12,904 bases of DNA from contig PCCJ01000006.1 of the NCBI GenBank assembly GCA_002731665.1, positions 1-12,904 of the forward strand, written 5' to 3'. Positions 6,470-12,904 of the stretch are shown one piece after another (the stretch's first letter is position 1; every line of letters starts with the position of its first letter). The translations under genes were made by a program, and so were the position numbers. A model generated the notes under the pieces. The model did not search any database. It was not told where the DNA came from and was given only the letters and a program-made list of their open reading frames with translations. Origin of the DNA: Actinomycetota bacterium. GTDB taxonomy: Bacteria > Actinomycetota > Acidimicrobiia > Acidimicrobiales > Poriferisodaliceae.

Positions 6470-7162
6470 TTAAACACCATGATGCAGTTCGTTAAACAAA
6501 TGACCGCTATCGTTAAAACGACGCATCGCCCACGTTTCTTTATCCTTCACAATCTGGCTTATCGAACAGTTGTCAGATCCACCAAATGCAAAAGCCCGAC
6601 TATTCGTGATATGAGCCAATACTGATCCTATGACTCCCCCATGAACTACACAGAGCACTAGCTGATCCGGGTGGATATCAGCTATTCGATCGAGAGCTCG
6701 CATGCATCGATCTGCGAAATTTTTATTTGTTTCGGCACCTGGAATCGCATCCCACCGCTCTTCACGGTGCATCTGCTCGTATATGGGATGATTTTCTGCA
6801 GCTCTTTGACGCAACAATCCACCTTCCCAATCCCCCAAATGTACCTCTCTTAAATCCGGTTCAATTTCTACACCCATATCTAAAGCTTCGGCTAGGGGGG
6901 CAACCGTTTGCTGGGTTCTTTGCATTGAGGTTGCGTAAAGCGCGTTGAATGGTTCTGATGCTAGTCGCTCCGCAGACAGAGCAGCCTGGGCGACCCCTAG
7001 CTCTGAAAGCGGAGGGTCACCCTGACCATCAACCAGCGGGAAAGCATTGCCAGGAACATAAGGCATTGAAGCCCCATGCCTAAGTAGCACGATCTCAGTC
7101 GATCCAGCTGCTCGCTGCCATCTCTGTTGCGCAAATTGTTGTGGACCGTCATCATTACTCAC
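6470..7162 (-). CDS. Histidine phosphatase family protein (phosphoglycerate mutase-like)
   Basis: A roughly 230-residue branch-1 histidine phosphatase. Numbered from GTG 7162, the nucleophile motif is LRHG (His29), with Arg82 in SMQRTQQT, acid Glu106 in REVHLGDWEG, and second catalytic His174 in VVHGGVIGSVL; the catalytic set is complete. Substrate is unknown: relatives dephosphorylate sugar phosphates, cofactor intermediates or phosphoproteins, and despite database naming this is unlikely to be the glycolytic mutase. Start choice: GTG at 7168-7166 and GTG at 7162-7160 are both in frame with no Shine-Dalgarno. I prefer 7162 because TAGTTT (7169-7174) ends exactly 6 nt before it, the geometry of a leaderless actinobacterial promoter; using 7168 adds two residues. 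It lies 42 bp downstream of amt on the same strand and converges with the M18 gene over 80 bp with no clear terminator. Confidence 0.9.
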   Translation of the reverse strand: MSNDDGPQQFAQQRWQRAAGSTEIVLLRHGASMPYVPGNAFPLVDGQGDPPLSELGVAQAALSAERLASEPFNALYATSMQRTQQTVAPLAEALDMGVEIEPDLREVHLGDWEGGLLRQRAAENHPIYEQMHREERWDAIPGAETNKNFADRCMRALDRIADIHPDQLVLCVVHGGVIGSVLAHITNSRAFAFGGSDNCSISQIVKDKETWAMRRFNDSGHLFNELHHGV

Positions 7163-7168
7163 ATCCAC

Positions 7169-7174
7169 AAACTA
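7169..7174 (-). promoter_or_regulatory. Probable -10 box of a leaderless promoter for the histidine phosphatase
   Basis: Minus-strand TAGTTT matches TANNNT and is followed by exactly 6 nt and then GTG 7162, the same geometry as TAGTGT before the LLM oxidoreductase. It lies in the short gap after the amt stop. This suggests the phosphatase has its own promoter even if read-through from amt also occurs. Pattern seen; activity inferred. Confidence 0.45.
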
Positions 7175-7204
7175 ACAAACTTGGGCTACCTGCATGCGTT
7201 ACTT

Positions 7205-8404
7205 TTATTCAATCACATACGCAGCTTCACCATGATCACTTTGATCAAGTCCCATAAGTTCAGTGTCTACCGACACACGAAGCCCCATTACGGAGTCCAG
7301 CAATTTCGCAATGATGAAGGTAACAACAAATGAATATACAAGCACCACTCCTATTGACAAGGCCTGATTCCAAAGCAATATACCGCCACCGAAAAAGACG
7401 CCATCAATAAAATCCCCGCCTGGAACAGCCGAAGAGTCTGCAAAGAAGCCCAGTAAGATTCCACCGACTATTCCTCCCACTAAATGGATACCCACAACAT
7501 CTAAGCTGTCATCGAAACCGAATCGGAATTTCGCTTGTATTGCGAAGAAACAGATAACTCCAGCTGCGGCACCAAAAACAAACGAGTGCATTGTCCCCAC
7601 GAATCCAGCGGCGGGTGTTATCGCCACAAGCGCTGCAACAACGCCTGACGCCATCCCAATAGTACTAGCTTTACCAGTTTTTATAACTTCAACAATTAGC
7701 CAAGAAACCATGCCTGCAGCCCCAGCCACAAACGTGTTCACAAATGCTTGTGCAGCAGCGCCATTCGCTCCAAGCGCTGACCCAGCATTGAATCCAAACC
7801 AACCGAACCAAAGAATACCTGCTCCTAACATAACGAAAGGAATATTGTGAGGCGCCGGACGATTCTCGGGCCAACCAGATCTTTTCCCTAAGACAATAGC
7901 GAGAGCAAGAGCCGCCGCTCCAGCATTAACATGAATCGCAGTACCTCCGGCAAAGTCCAAGGCCGGTAAGTCCAAAATCCAGCCCTTCGGCCCGTAGACC
8001 CAGTAAACAACTGGTGCGTAAACAGCTAGTGACCAAACTGGGACAAATACCATCCACGCAGAAAATTTCATACGGTCAGCTACTGCACCAGAAATCAATG
8101 CTGGAGTAATACATGCGAATGTCATCAAGAAAGCAAAAGTTGCTAACCCCTCGACATCATGCACACCTTTTAGACCGACAATGCTTAGGTCACCAAGCCA
8201 AGAACGGCCACTATCACCAGCAGCTAAGCTCCATCCGACTAGTACCCAGACCACCGGCACTGCGCCTAGGCACCACATGTTCATGTTCAACATGTTCAAA
8301 GCATTCTTTGTTCTGACCATTCCGCCATAGAAAAGGGCCAAGCCAGGAACCATGAATAGGACCATGGCTGCTGACGTCAAAATCCAAGCAGTATTGCCTT
8401 CCAT
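7205..8404 (-). CDS. amt: Ammonium transporter (Amt/MEP/Rh family)
   Basis: An integral membrane ammonium channel/transporter with eleven predicted membrane helices over 399 residues. Conduction-pore residues are present: the twin histidines His158 (GGTAIHVNAGAAALA) and His307 (DVVGIHLVGGIVGG), the structural Asp150 (ALDFAGG), and a Phe gate in FLMTFACITPALISG (about 92-106). The C-terminal tail LRVSVDTELMGLDQSDHGEAAY is the conserved segment that PII (GlnK) proteins engage, but no glnK or glnB is adjacent here. I place the start at ATG 8402-8404, where GGAAGGA (8411-8417) gives a ribosome site 6 nt away; an in-frame GTG at 8419 lies inside that ribosome site and would add five residues. Upstream sit a -10 box and a tandem GlnR-like site, so nitrogen control is likely. 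It is downstream of metB on the same strand, but the 109-bp gap carrying a promoter suggests separate control. Confidence 0.96.
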   Translation of the reverse strand: MEGNTAWILTSAAMVLFMVPGLALFYGGMVRTKNALNMLNMNMWCLGAVPVVWVLVGWSLAAGDSGRSWLGDLSIVGLKGVHDVEGLATFAFLMTFACITPALISGAVADRMKFSAWMVFVPVWSLAVYAPVVYWVYGPKGWILDLPALDFAGGTAIHVNAGAAALALAIVLGKRSGWPENRPAPHNIPFVMLGAGILWFGWFGFNAGSALGANGAAAQAFVNTFVAGAAGMVSWLIVEVIKTGKASTIGMASGVVAALVAITPAAGFVGTMHSFVFGAAAGVICFFAIQAKFRFGFDDSLDVVGIHLVGGIVGGILLGFFADSSAVPGGDFIDGVFFGGGILLWNQALSIGVVLVYSFVVTFIIAKLLDSVMGLRVSVDTELMGLDQSDHGEAAYVIE

Positions 8405-8422
8405 CTCTTTTCCTTCCACGTT

Positions 8423-8437
8423 GGGGTCCGATACCCC
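8423..8437 (-). promoter_or_regulatory. Short hairpin in the amt leader, just before the ribosome site
   Basis: GGGGT and ACCCC form a 5-bp stem with a 5-nt loop directly upstream of the amt ribosome site. Its ACC side also belongs to a second inverted repeat, CGGACC with GGTCCG (8425-8430 and 8443-8448), so the two pairings exclude each other. If transcription starts near 8442 the outer arm is not transcribed, and the second repeat would then be a DNA palindrome across the start point. Confidence 0.3.
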
Positions 8438-8448
8438 TCACGCGGACC

Positions 8449-8454
8449 AACATA
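8449..8454 (-). promoter_or_regulatory. Putative -10 box of the amt promoter
   Basis: Minus-strand TATGTT fits TANNNT. The hexamer 17 nt upstream is ACAGCG, a poor -35, which is usual for a promoter that needs an activator. Transcription would start near 8442, leaving a leader of about 38 nt. Confidence 0.4.
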
Positions 8455-8475
8455 GAAAGCATTTGTTTTTTCGCT

Positions 8476-8502
8476 GTTTCTACTTTGTTACGAGTTTGTT
8501 AA
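8476..8502 (-). promoter_or_regulatory. Tandem GlnR-like operator upstream of amt
   Basis: Read on the minus strand, three pentamers occur with 6-nt spacers: TTAAC (8498-8502), GTAAC (8487-8491) and GAAAC (8476-8480). The GTAAC-n6-GAAAC pair fits the actinobacterial GlnR consensus gTnAC-n6-GaAAC at every defined base, and TTAAC-n6-GTAAC fits with one mismatch per half. AC therefore repeats every 11 bp, placing the halves on one DNA face. The site spans about -34 to -60 relative to the inferred start, abutting the poor -35. Known: GlnR activates amtB under nitrogen limitation in Streptomyces and relatives. Binding here is inference. Confidence 0.55.
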
Positions 8503-8513
8503 CCGCAGAGAAG

Positions 8514-9701
8514 TCAAGCAATGAAGTTCAAAGCCTGCTCGAGGTCTGATAATAAGTCGCTAATGGACTCGATTCCAACTGATATACGAACCAGATCGTC
8601 TGGCACTTCTAGCGCCGATCCAGCAACAGATGCATGTGTCATAACAGCTGGATGCTCAATAAGCGACTCCACTGCGCCTAACGATTCAGCTAATGTGAAC
8701 AGCTCGGTGTTTACAACTAAAGTTTCGGCTGCAGGACGCCCACCTTTAAGTCGAAAAGAAACCATTCCGCCAAACCCACTCATTTGACGTGCCGCAATTT
8801 GATGTCCTTGGTGGTGTGCCAACCCTGGATACAGAACATCGCTAATTGCGTTATGAGACATCAGCATCTCAGAAATCTGAGAAGCATTTTCACAATGACG
8901 ATCCATTCTCACCGCAAGTGTTTTGACTCCTCGCATTGCTAAGTAGCAATCAAAGGGGCTAGCTATAGCACCAACAGCATTCTGAATAAAAACTAGCTGT
9001 TCTGCTATATCTTCATCGTTGGTAGCAACGAACCCTCCGACAACGTCGCTGTGCCCACCGATGTACTTAGTAGCAGAATGAATCACAGCATCTGCGCCAA
9101 GTGATAGCGGCTGCTGCAGATAAGGCGTCGCGAAAGTGTTGTCTACCACCACCTGACCTCCTAGGTCATGCACAATGTCGCAAATTGCCTCGATATCAAA
9201 AATCCCTAACATTGGGTTGGTAGGAGTCTCCAACCAAAGTAACCGGGTGTTGGCGCTCCAAGAATCACGAATTAATTCAGGTCTAGTTAGATCAACTGCC
9301 CGATTTGATATCCCCATTTTTCCGTGGATCTTATCGATGAGTCGAAATGTTCCCCCATAGGCATCATCTCCGAGTAGAATTTCCGAGCCCGGTGATAGTT
9401 GCCGCAAAAGGGCGTCCTCTGCAGCAAGGCCGCTAGCAAATGCATGCCCATAATTTGCCCCTTCGAGTGAGGCTACACAAGCCTGATACGCATGGCGAGT
9501 GGGGTTACCGGTTCGCGCATACTCATAACCATTTTTAGGGTGACCTATAGCATCTTGCGCAAACGTCGTTGCTAATGCTATCGGCGTTACAACTCCTCCT
9601 GTGCGAGGGTCGTGGGGCTGACCAGCCCTAATCGCCCTGGTTTCGAACTCATAACTTTCTGAATCTTCAAACCCTGAAAGAAGTGCGTCGCCTCCCATCA
9701 T
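8514..9701 (-). CDS. metB: Cystathionine gamma-synthase / gamma-lyase (Cys/Met metabolism PLP enzyme)
   Basis: A 395-residue fold-type I PLP enzyme of the Cys/Met metabolism family, acting either as cystathionine gamma-synthase (activated homoserine plus cysteine to cystathionine) or as gamma-lyase (cystathionine to cysteine, 2-oxobutyrate and ammonia). Seen: Tyr61 and Arg63 in YEYARTGNPT, SG phosphate-binding turn at 90-91, Asp187 in VVDNTFATPY, PLP Lys212 in HSATKYIGGHSDV, Glu345 in SLGAVESLIEHP (Glu is typical of gamma-synthases and gamma-lyases; Tyr is usual in beta-lyases), and carboxylate-binding Arg372 in VRISVGIE. Its ATG overlaps the cbs stop by one base (TAATG), with GGAGG about 10 nt upstream inside cbs, so translation is coupled. 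A second ATG follows directly. Pairing with cbs favours reverse transsulphuration (gamma-lyase), but the actinobacterial homologue is usually named metB and both reactions are possible. Confidence 0.92.
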   Translation of the reverse strand: MMGGDALLSGFEDSESYEFETRAIRAGQPHDPRTGGVVTPIALATTFAQDAIGHPKNGYEYARTGNPTRHAYQACVASLEGANYGHAFASGLAAEDALLRQLSPGSEILLGDDAYGGTFRLIDKIHGKMGISNRAVDLTRPELIRDSWSANTRLLWLETPTNPMLGIFDIEAICDIVHDLGGQVVVDNTFATPYLQQPLSLGADAVIHSATKYIGGHSDVVGGFVATNDEDIAEQLVFIQNAVGAIASPFDCYLAMRGVKTLAVRMDRHCENASQISEMLMSHNAISDVLYPGLAHHQGHQIAARQMSGFGGMVSFRLKGGRPAAETLVVNTELFTLAESLGAVESLIEHPAVMTHASVAGSALEVPDDLVRISVGIESISDLLSDLEQALNFIA

Positions 9702-11098
9702 TATGCTTTAACCTCCGAATTTTTCTGACCTGATATGAAGTCCATTACATCTGTTTGCGTCAAGACAGCAAATGGCATCCCTTCATTATGGACTAGTACC
9801 GCTTCGGTTTCCCTGAGAACAGAGACCGCCTCGTCTATTGACTGCCCGATTCCAAGGACCGGCAACGGATCTATCATTATGCCCTCAAGAAGATGATGGT
9901 CATCGACCGTGGACTCGAATGTTTTCGTCATCAATTGGTCTGCCGAGACCGAACCAATTACCTCCGCTGCCGCTAACGGCATGTCGCCCTTGGCCACGGG
10001 CAAACAGGAAACATCATATTTCTTCATAGTCTCAATTGCTGAACGCACGGTTTCCCATGGTTTGGCATATAACAGTTCGGGCAACTTGGAGTTTCTGTAC
10101 TTAAGTAATTGCTCGACCGTGACACCGTCACTCTTGCTAAAACCCATTTTTGACATCCAATTTTTGTCAAAAATTTTCGATAGATAACCACGTCCAGAAT
10201 CAGGGATTAGAACAATCATGAGATCATCTGGAGATAAATTTTTTGCCACTTGCAAAGCCGCAAACACAGCAGTGCCTCCAGACCCACCGATTAATAAACC
10301 CTCTTGTTGAGTAACTCGGCGAGCCATTTCAAATGACTCTGCATCAGTTACGGGAATGGTTTCATCGACCACCTTAGGATCATATGTACCGGGCCAAAAG
10401 TCTTCTCCGACTCCTTCGACAAGGTAAGGACGACCACTTCCCCCTGAATAAACTGAGTTACTTGGGTCCGCAGCAATAACCTTAATATTCGGGTTCTGTT
10501 CCTTCAGGTAAGCACCAACGCCACTAATTGTTCCACCTGTTCCGGCTCCAGCTACGAAGTGAGTAATTTTACCTTTTGTCTGCTTCCAAATTTCTGGACC
10601 AGTGGTTTCATAATGAGCCTTTGGGTTAAACAAATTTTCGTATTGATTAGGCCTGTAAGCATTCGGCGTTTCTTTTACGAGTCTTTCAGCAGTCGAATAG
10701 TATGAACGCGGGTCATCAGGAGCAACTGCCACTGGGCAAACTACAACCTCAGCTCCGTAGGCCTCCAAGAGAGTAATTTTTTCGGGGCTCAATTTATCAG
10801 TCACCACAAATGTGCACTTATAACCTCGTTGAGCTGCAACGATTGCTAAACCCACACCCGTGTTACCTGATGTTGGCTCAATAATTGTTCCACCGGGTTT
10901 CAAGAGTCCGGCCGATTCGGCTGCATCGATCATCGCAACAGCTGGACGGTCTTTCGAGCTCCCCCCAGGATTAGTAGTTTCCATTTTGGCTACTACAGGA
11001 CAAGGAAGACCCTCATCTAGGCGCGATAAACGAACCAGAGGAGTGTCACCTACTAAATCAAGCACCGAGCTCGCTATATCTAAACCTTCTAGATCCAT
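9701..11098 (-). CDS. cbs: Cystathionine beta-synthase with C-terminal CBS-domain pair
   Basis: Condenses homocysteine with serine to cystathionine, the first step of transsulphuration to cysteine, in the cytoplasm. With ATG 11098 as start it has 465 residues. The fold-type II PLP domain runs from about residue 5 to 320: PLP Lys49 in NPGGSSKDRPA, the TSGNTG loop at 76-81, phosphate loop GAGTGGTISG at 184-193, and PDSGRGYLSKIF at 299-310, a motif typical of cystathionine beta-synthases rather than plain cysteine synthases. Two CBS motifs fill roughly 345-465. No haem-binding N-terminal extension exists. Length and layout match the mycobacterial enzyme (about 464 residues). An in-frame TTG at 11167 would add 23 residues of unconserved-looking sequence; neither start has a clear ribosome site. 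It is followed by metB with a 1-nt overlap and preceded by the indolepyruvate oxidoreductase gene. Confidence 0.93.
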   Translation of the reverse strand: MDLEGLDIASSVLDLVGDTPLVRLSRLDEGLPCPVVAKMETTNPGGSSKDRPAVAMIDAAESAGLLKPGGTIIEPTSGNTGVGLAIVAAQRGYKCTFVVTDKLSPEKITLLEAYGAEVVVCPVAVAPDDPRSYYSTAERLVKETPNAYRPNQYENLFNPKAHYETTGPEIWKQTKGKITHFVAGAGTGGTISGVGAYLKEQNPNIKVIAADPSNSVYSGGSGRPYLVEGVGEDFWPGTYDPKVVDETIPVTDAESFEMARRVTQQEGLLIGGSGGTAVFAALQVAKNLSPDDLMIVLIPDSGRGYLSKIFDKNWMSKMGFSKSDGVTVEQLLKYRNSKLPELLYAKPWETVRSAIETMKKYDVSCLPVAKGDMPLAAAEVIGSVSADQLMTKTFESTVDDHHLLEGIMIDPLPVLGIGQSIDEAVSVLRETEAVLVHNEGMPFAVLTQTDVMDFISGQKNSEVKA

Positions 11099-11212
11099 AA
11101 TTCTAGTTTGGCGTTTCCCAACCTCAAGCACACGGTTATCCGACAAAGGAATTCCGCTTGGACCCAATTAAACAGAGTTAACCAGACCCAAGCGGTTCAA
11201 AGACCATTTTTT

Positions 11213-12904
11213 CTACAGAAGATTCCGCACTGCTTCTCGATAGCGCTCCACATTCGCTTCTTTTATTTCTTCGTAACCACGGATCATGTCCGGAAGCGCT
11301 GCTACCTCTACGGCGTTCTCATAGTTCTCTGACGACAAATGCTGAAGGCAGGAATCAATGGTTCCCATGTATTCAGGGATTAGAGCCCTCTCAAGCTTTC
11401 GGTGTCTAGTGTTACCAAAGGGATCAATTCCTTTGCCTCTTAGGAATTTCATTTTCGTTAACACTGAAAATGCTATGTCCCCTGACTTACCTAACCCAAT
11501 TTTTTTATCTAAACCCAATCTCTTCATGGATGGCGGGTGAAGTTTGTAAGTCACTTTAGTCTTATCGCCGAACTGATCTTTGATCGCTTGATGGAAGTCC
11601 CCAGAACGATGGAGTCTCGCAACTTCATATTCATCTTTGTATGCCATGAGTTTGAACAAATACCGGGCAACAGTTTCTGACATCCGGGTATCCGAGCCTA
11701 TTAACATTTCCTTTTTTCGCACCTTGCTTACAAAGTCGATATAAGTCTGCGCGTAGCCAACGTTCTGGTAATCAATAAGTTCAGGAGTTCTGATCGATAG
11801 CAGCCGTTGAAGCTCTTCTGAAGGGTCCTGCACCTCTTTAATCATTTTTTCAGCTGTGGCAGAGCTCTTGTTCTGCATTCGCTTAGCTTCTAAATCTTCA
11901 AGATTCAGCGAATCAAGGAAAGTAGCATCGAGTACTATTTTTCTACCAATTCTGAAAGCCTGGGTATTGTTATCTATAGACACACCATTTAGCTCTATAG
12001 CTTTTTCAATAGCACTTGCGCTTATCGGAATAACTCCACTTTGATACGCCGCTCCGAGCACAATAATGTTTGCCGGCATATGTGACCTAAATAAAGCATC
12101 CGATAAACGGCCAGCATCAAAATAGATATTTTTTTCGGGAATAGTCGCACTATCAATTGTTGCTTGAAGCGTGGACCATTCGGGATACTTAGCGCTGGTA
12201 TCTCGCACCATCGCTCCGGTAGGAACTTTGCTAGAAGAAACTAGTGCGATTGTCTTCCCGGGCATTGCCTTTTCAAGGTTCGCAGAACTTGTTCCAGTTA
12301 ACAAGTCAAAAACGATGTAAGCGTCTGCTTCACCTGAACCTATTTTATTAGCTTCTTCGACATCTCCTTCAGCGTCAGCCCACCTGATTTTGAGGTTTGA
12401 TACTACTGGTCCACCTTTTTGAGCCAAGCCGGTTTGGTCCAACCCATGAGATTCTTTGCCATCTAAAAGAGCAGCCGTTGCGAGCAATTGATTTATTGTG
12501 ACAACGCCAGTGCCTCCTATCCCCATCATCAAAACGTTTCCTTCTTCGATCCGATCAGGTTCTGGAAGGTTATTATCAACGCTGATAACTTCGACTGTTG
12601 ATTTTTTCGGTGTCTTACCTGCTGGGATTACTTCTATAAACGCTGGGCAGTCCCCATCTAAGCAAGTGTAATCCTTGTTACATGAAGACTGATGAATCGC
12701 TGTTTTCCGACCAAATTCTGTTTCGATTGGCTGAACAGAAAGACAACTTGATTTCTCCCCGCAATCCCCACAACCTTCGCACACAGCTTCATTGATGAAG
12801 ACGCGCATCGCCGGTTCGGCAACTTTGCCGCGTTTACGATCTCGACGGAGTTCTGCGGCACAAGGCTGATCGTATATAAGTACTGTGCACCCTGGGACGT
12901 CTCG
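11213..12904 (-). CDS. Indolepyruvate ferredoxin oxidoreductase, fused type, C-terminal half (5' end beyond window)
   Basis: The reading frame is open to the right edge (564 codons here including the stop), so the Met at 12808 is internal, not a start. Reading on past it gives TVLIYDQPCAAELRRDRKRG, conserved in fused indolepyruvate ferredoxin oxidoreductases of roughly 1150-1200 residues; about half is missing. The full enzyme uses TPP and iron-sulphur clusters to decarboxylate indolepyruvate and other aryl pyruvates to acyl-CoA with ferredoxin reduction. Visible in order: the end of the TPP domain; a ferredoxin-like region with CEGCGDCGEKSSC and CNKDYTCLDGDC; the gamma-type domain starting at MGIGGTGVVTINQLLATAAL with GLDQTGLAQKGGPVVSNLKI; and the C-terminal DUF6537-like region ending IRGYEEIKEANVERYREAV. 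It suits oxidative breakdown of aromatic amino acids. cbs follows on the same strand with no terminator between. Confidence 0.93.
   Translation of the reverse strand, partial: RDVPGCTVLIYDQPCAAELRRDRKRGKVAEPAMRVFINEAVCEGCGDCGEKSSCLSVQPIETEFGRKTAIHQSSCNKDYTCLDGDCPAFIEVIPAGKTPKKSTVEVISVDNNLPEPDRIEEGNVLMMGIGGTGVVTINQLLATAALLDGKESHGLDQTGLAQKGGPVVSNLKIRWADAEGDVEEANKIGSGEADAYIVFDLLTGTSSANLEKAMPGKTIALVSSSKVPTGAMVRDTSAKYPEWSTLQATIDSATIPEKNIYFDAGRLSDALFRSHMPANIIVLGAAYQSGVIPISASAIEKAIELNGVSIDNNTQAFRIGRKIVLDATFLDSLNLEDLEAKRMQNKSSATAEKMIKEVQDPSEELQRLLSIRTPELIDYQNVGYAQTYIDFVSKVRKKEMLIGSDTRMSETVARYLFKLMAYKDEYEVARLHRSGDFHQAIKDQFGDKTKVTYKLHPPSMKRLGLDKKIGLGKSGDIAFSVLTKMKFLRGKGIDPFGNTRHRKLERALIPEYMGTIDSCLQHLSSENYENAVEVAALPDMIRGYEEIKEANVERYREAVRNLL

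Noticed and set aside
8405..8419. amt start at GTG 8419
   Set aside because: That GTG overlaps the GGAAGGA ribosome site serving ATG 8404, and family members begin near the GNTAWILTSAAMV segment.
8521..8787. 88-codon plus-strand ORF inside metB
   Set aside because: Antisense to the conserved C-terminal part of metB, with low-complexity Ser/Thr-rich product; a shadow frame.
11099..11167. Longer cbs beginning at TTG 11167
   Set aside because: The added 23 residues have no match to the family start, and ATG 11098 gives the length and N-terminus of known enzymes; neither has a ribosome site, so the longer form is not fully excluded.

Overview
The window reads as a compact, gene-dense chromosomal segment from a bacterium of moderate GC content. 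An actinobacterial host, possibly a marine or freshwater Acidimicrobiia-type lineage, is my inference. It rests on an F420-type LLM oxidoreductase, a haem-less cystathionine beta-synthase coupled to metB in the mycobacterial style, a lipoprotein ending its signal in AAACG, frequent GTG/TTG starts, probable leaderless genes with TANNNT boxes, and a GlnR-like operator before the ammonium transporter. No tRNA, rRNA, CRISPR array, insertion sequence or phage gene was seen.

Layout. Positions 1-1926 (minus) hold a branched-chain amino acid ABC uptake operon: livK (lipoprotein binding protein), two intercistronic hairpins, then livH, cut by the left edge. A 242-bp divergent control region follows, with overlapping promoter-like boxes, a palindrome and a possible structured leader. 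Then come a plus-strand RhtA/EamA-type exporter (TTG start) and a DUF4262 protein. The DUF4262 gene abuts, tail to tail with no spacer, a minus-strand rhomboid protease. The rhomboid gene and a plus-strand LLM-class F420-dependent oxidoreductase start only 37 bp apart. The oxidoreductase is followed after 2 bp by an M18 aminopeptidase. From 6470 to the right edge everything is on the minus strand, in transcription order: the C-terminal half of a fused indolepyruvate ferredoxin oxidoreductase (its 5' part lies beyond the window), cystathionine beta-synthase, cystathionine gamma-synthase/lyase (1-nt overlap), ammonium transporter, and a histidine phosphatase.

Together most genes concern nitrogen and amino acids: uptake (livKH, amt), export (EamA), peptide breakdown (M18), sulphur amino acid interconversion (cbs-metB), and oxidation of aromatic 2-oxo acids (IOR). 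All protein families are known ones, and I found no convincing new multi-gene system. The most interesting signals are regulatory: a tandem GlnR-type site at an activator-like position before amt, two or three leaderless promoters with the same geometry, and a palindrome-rich leader before the exporter.
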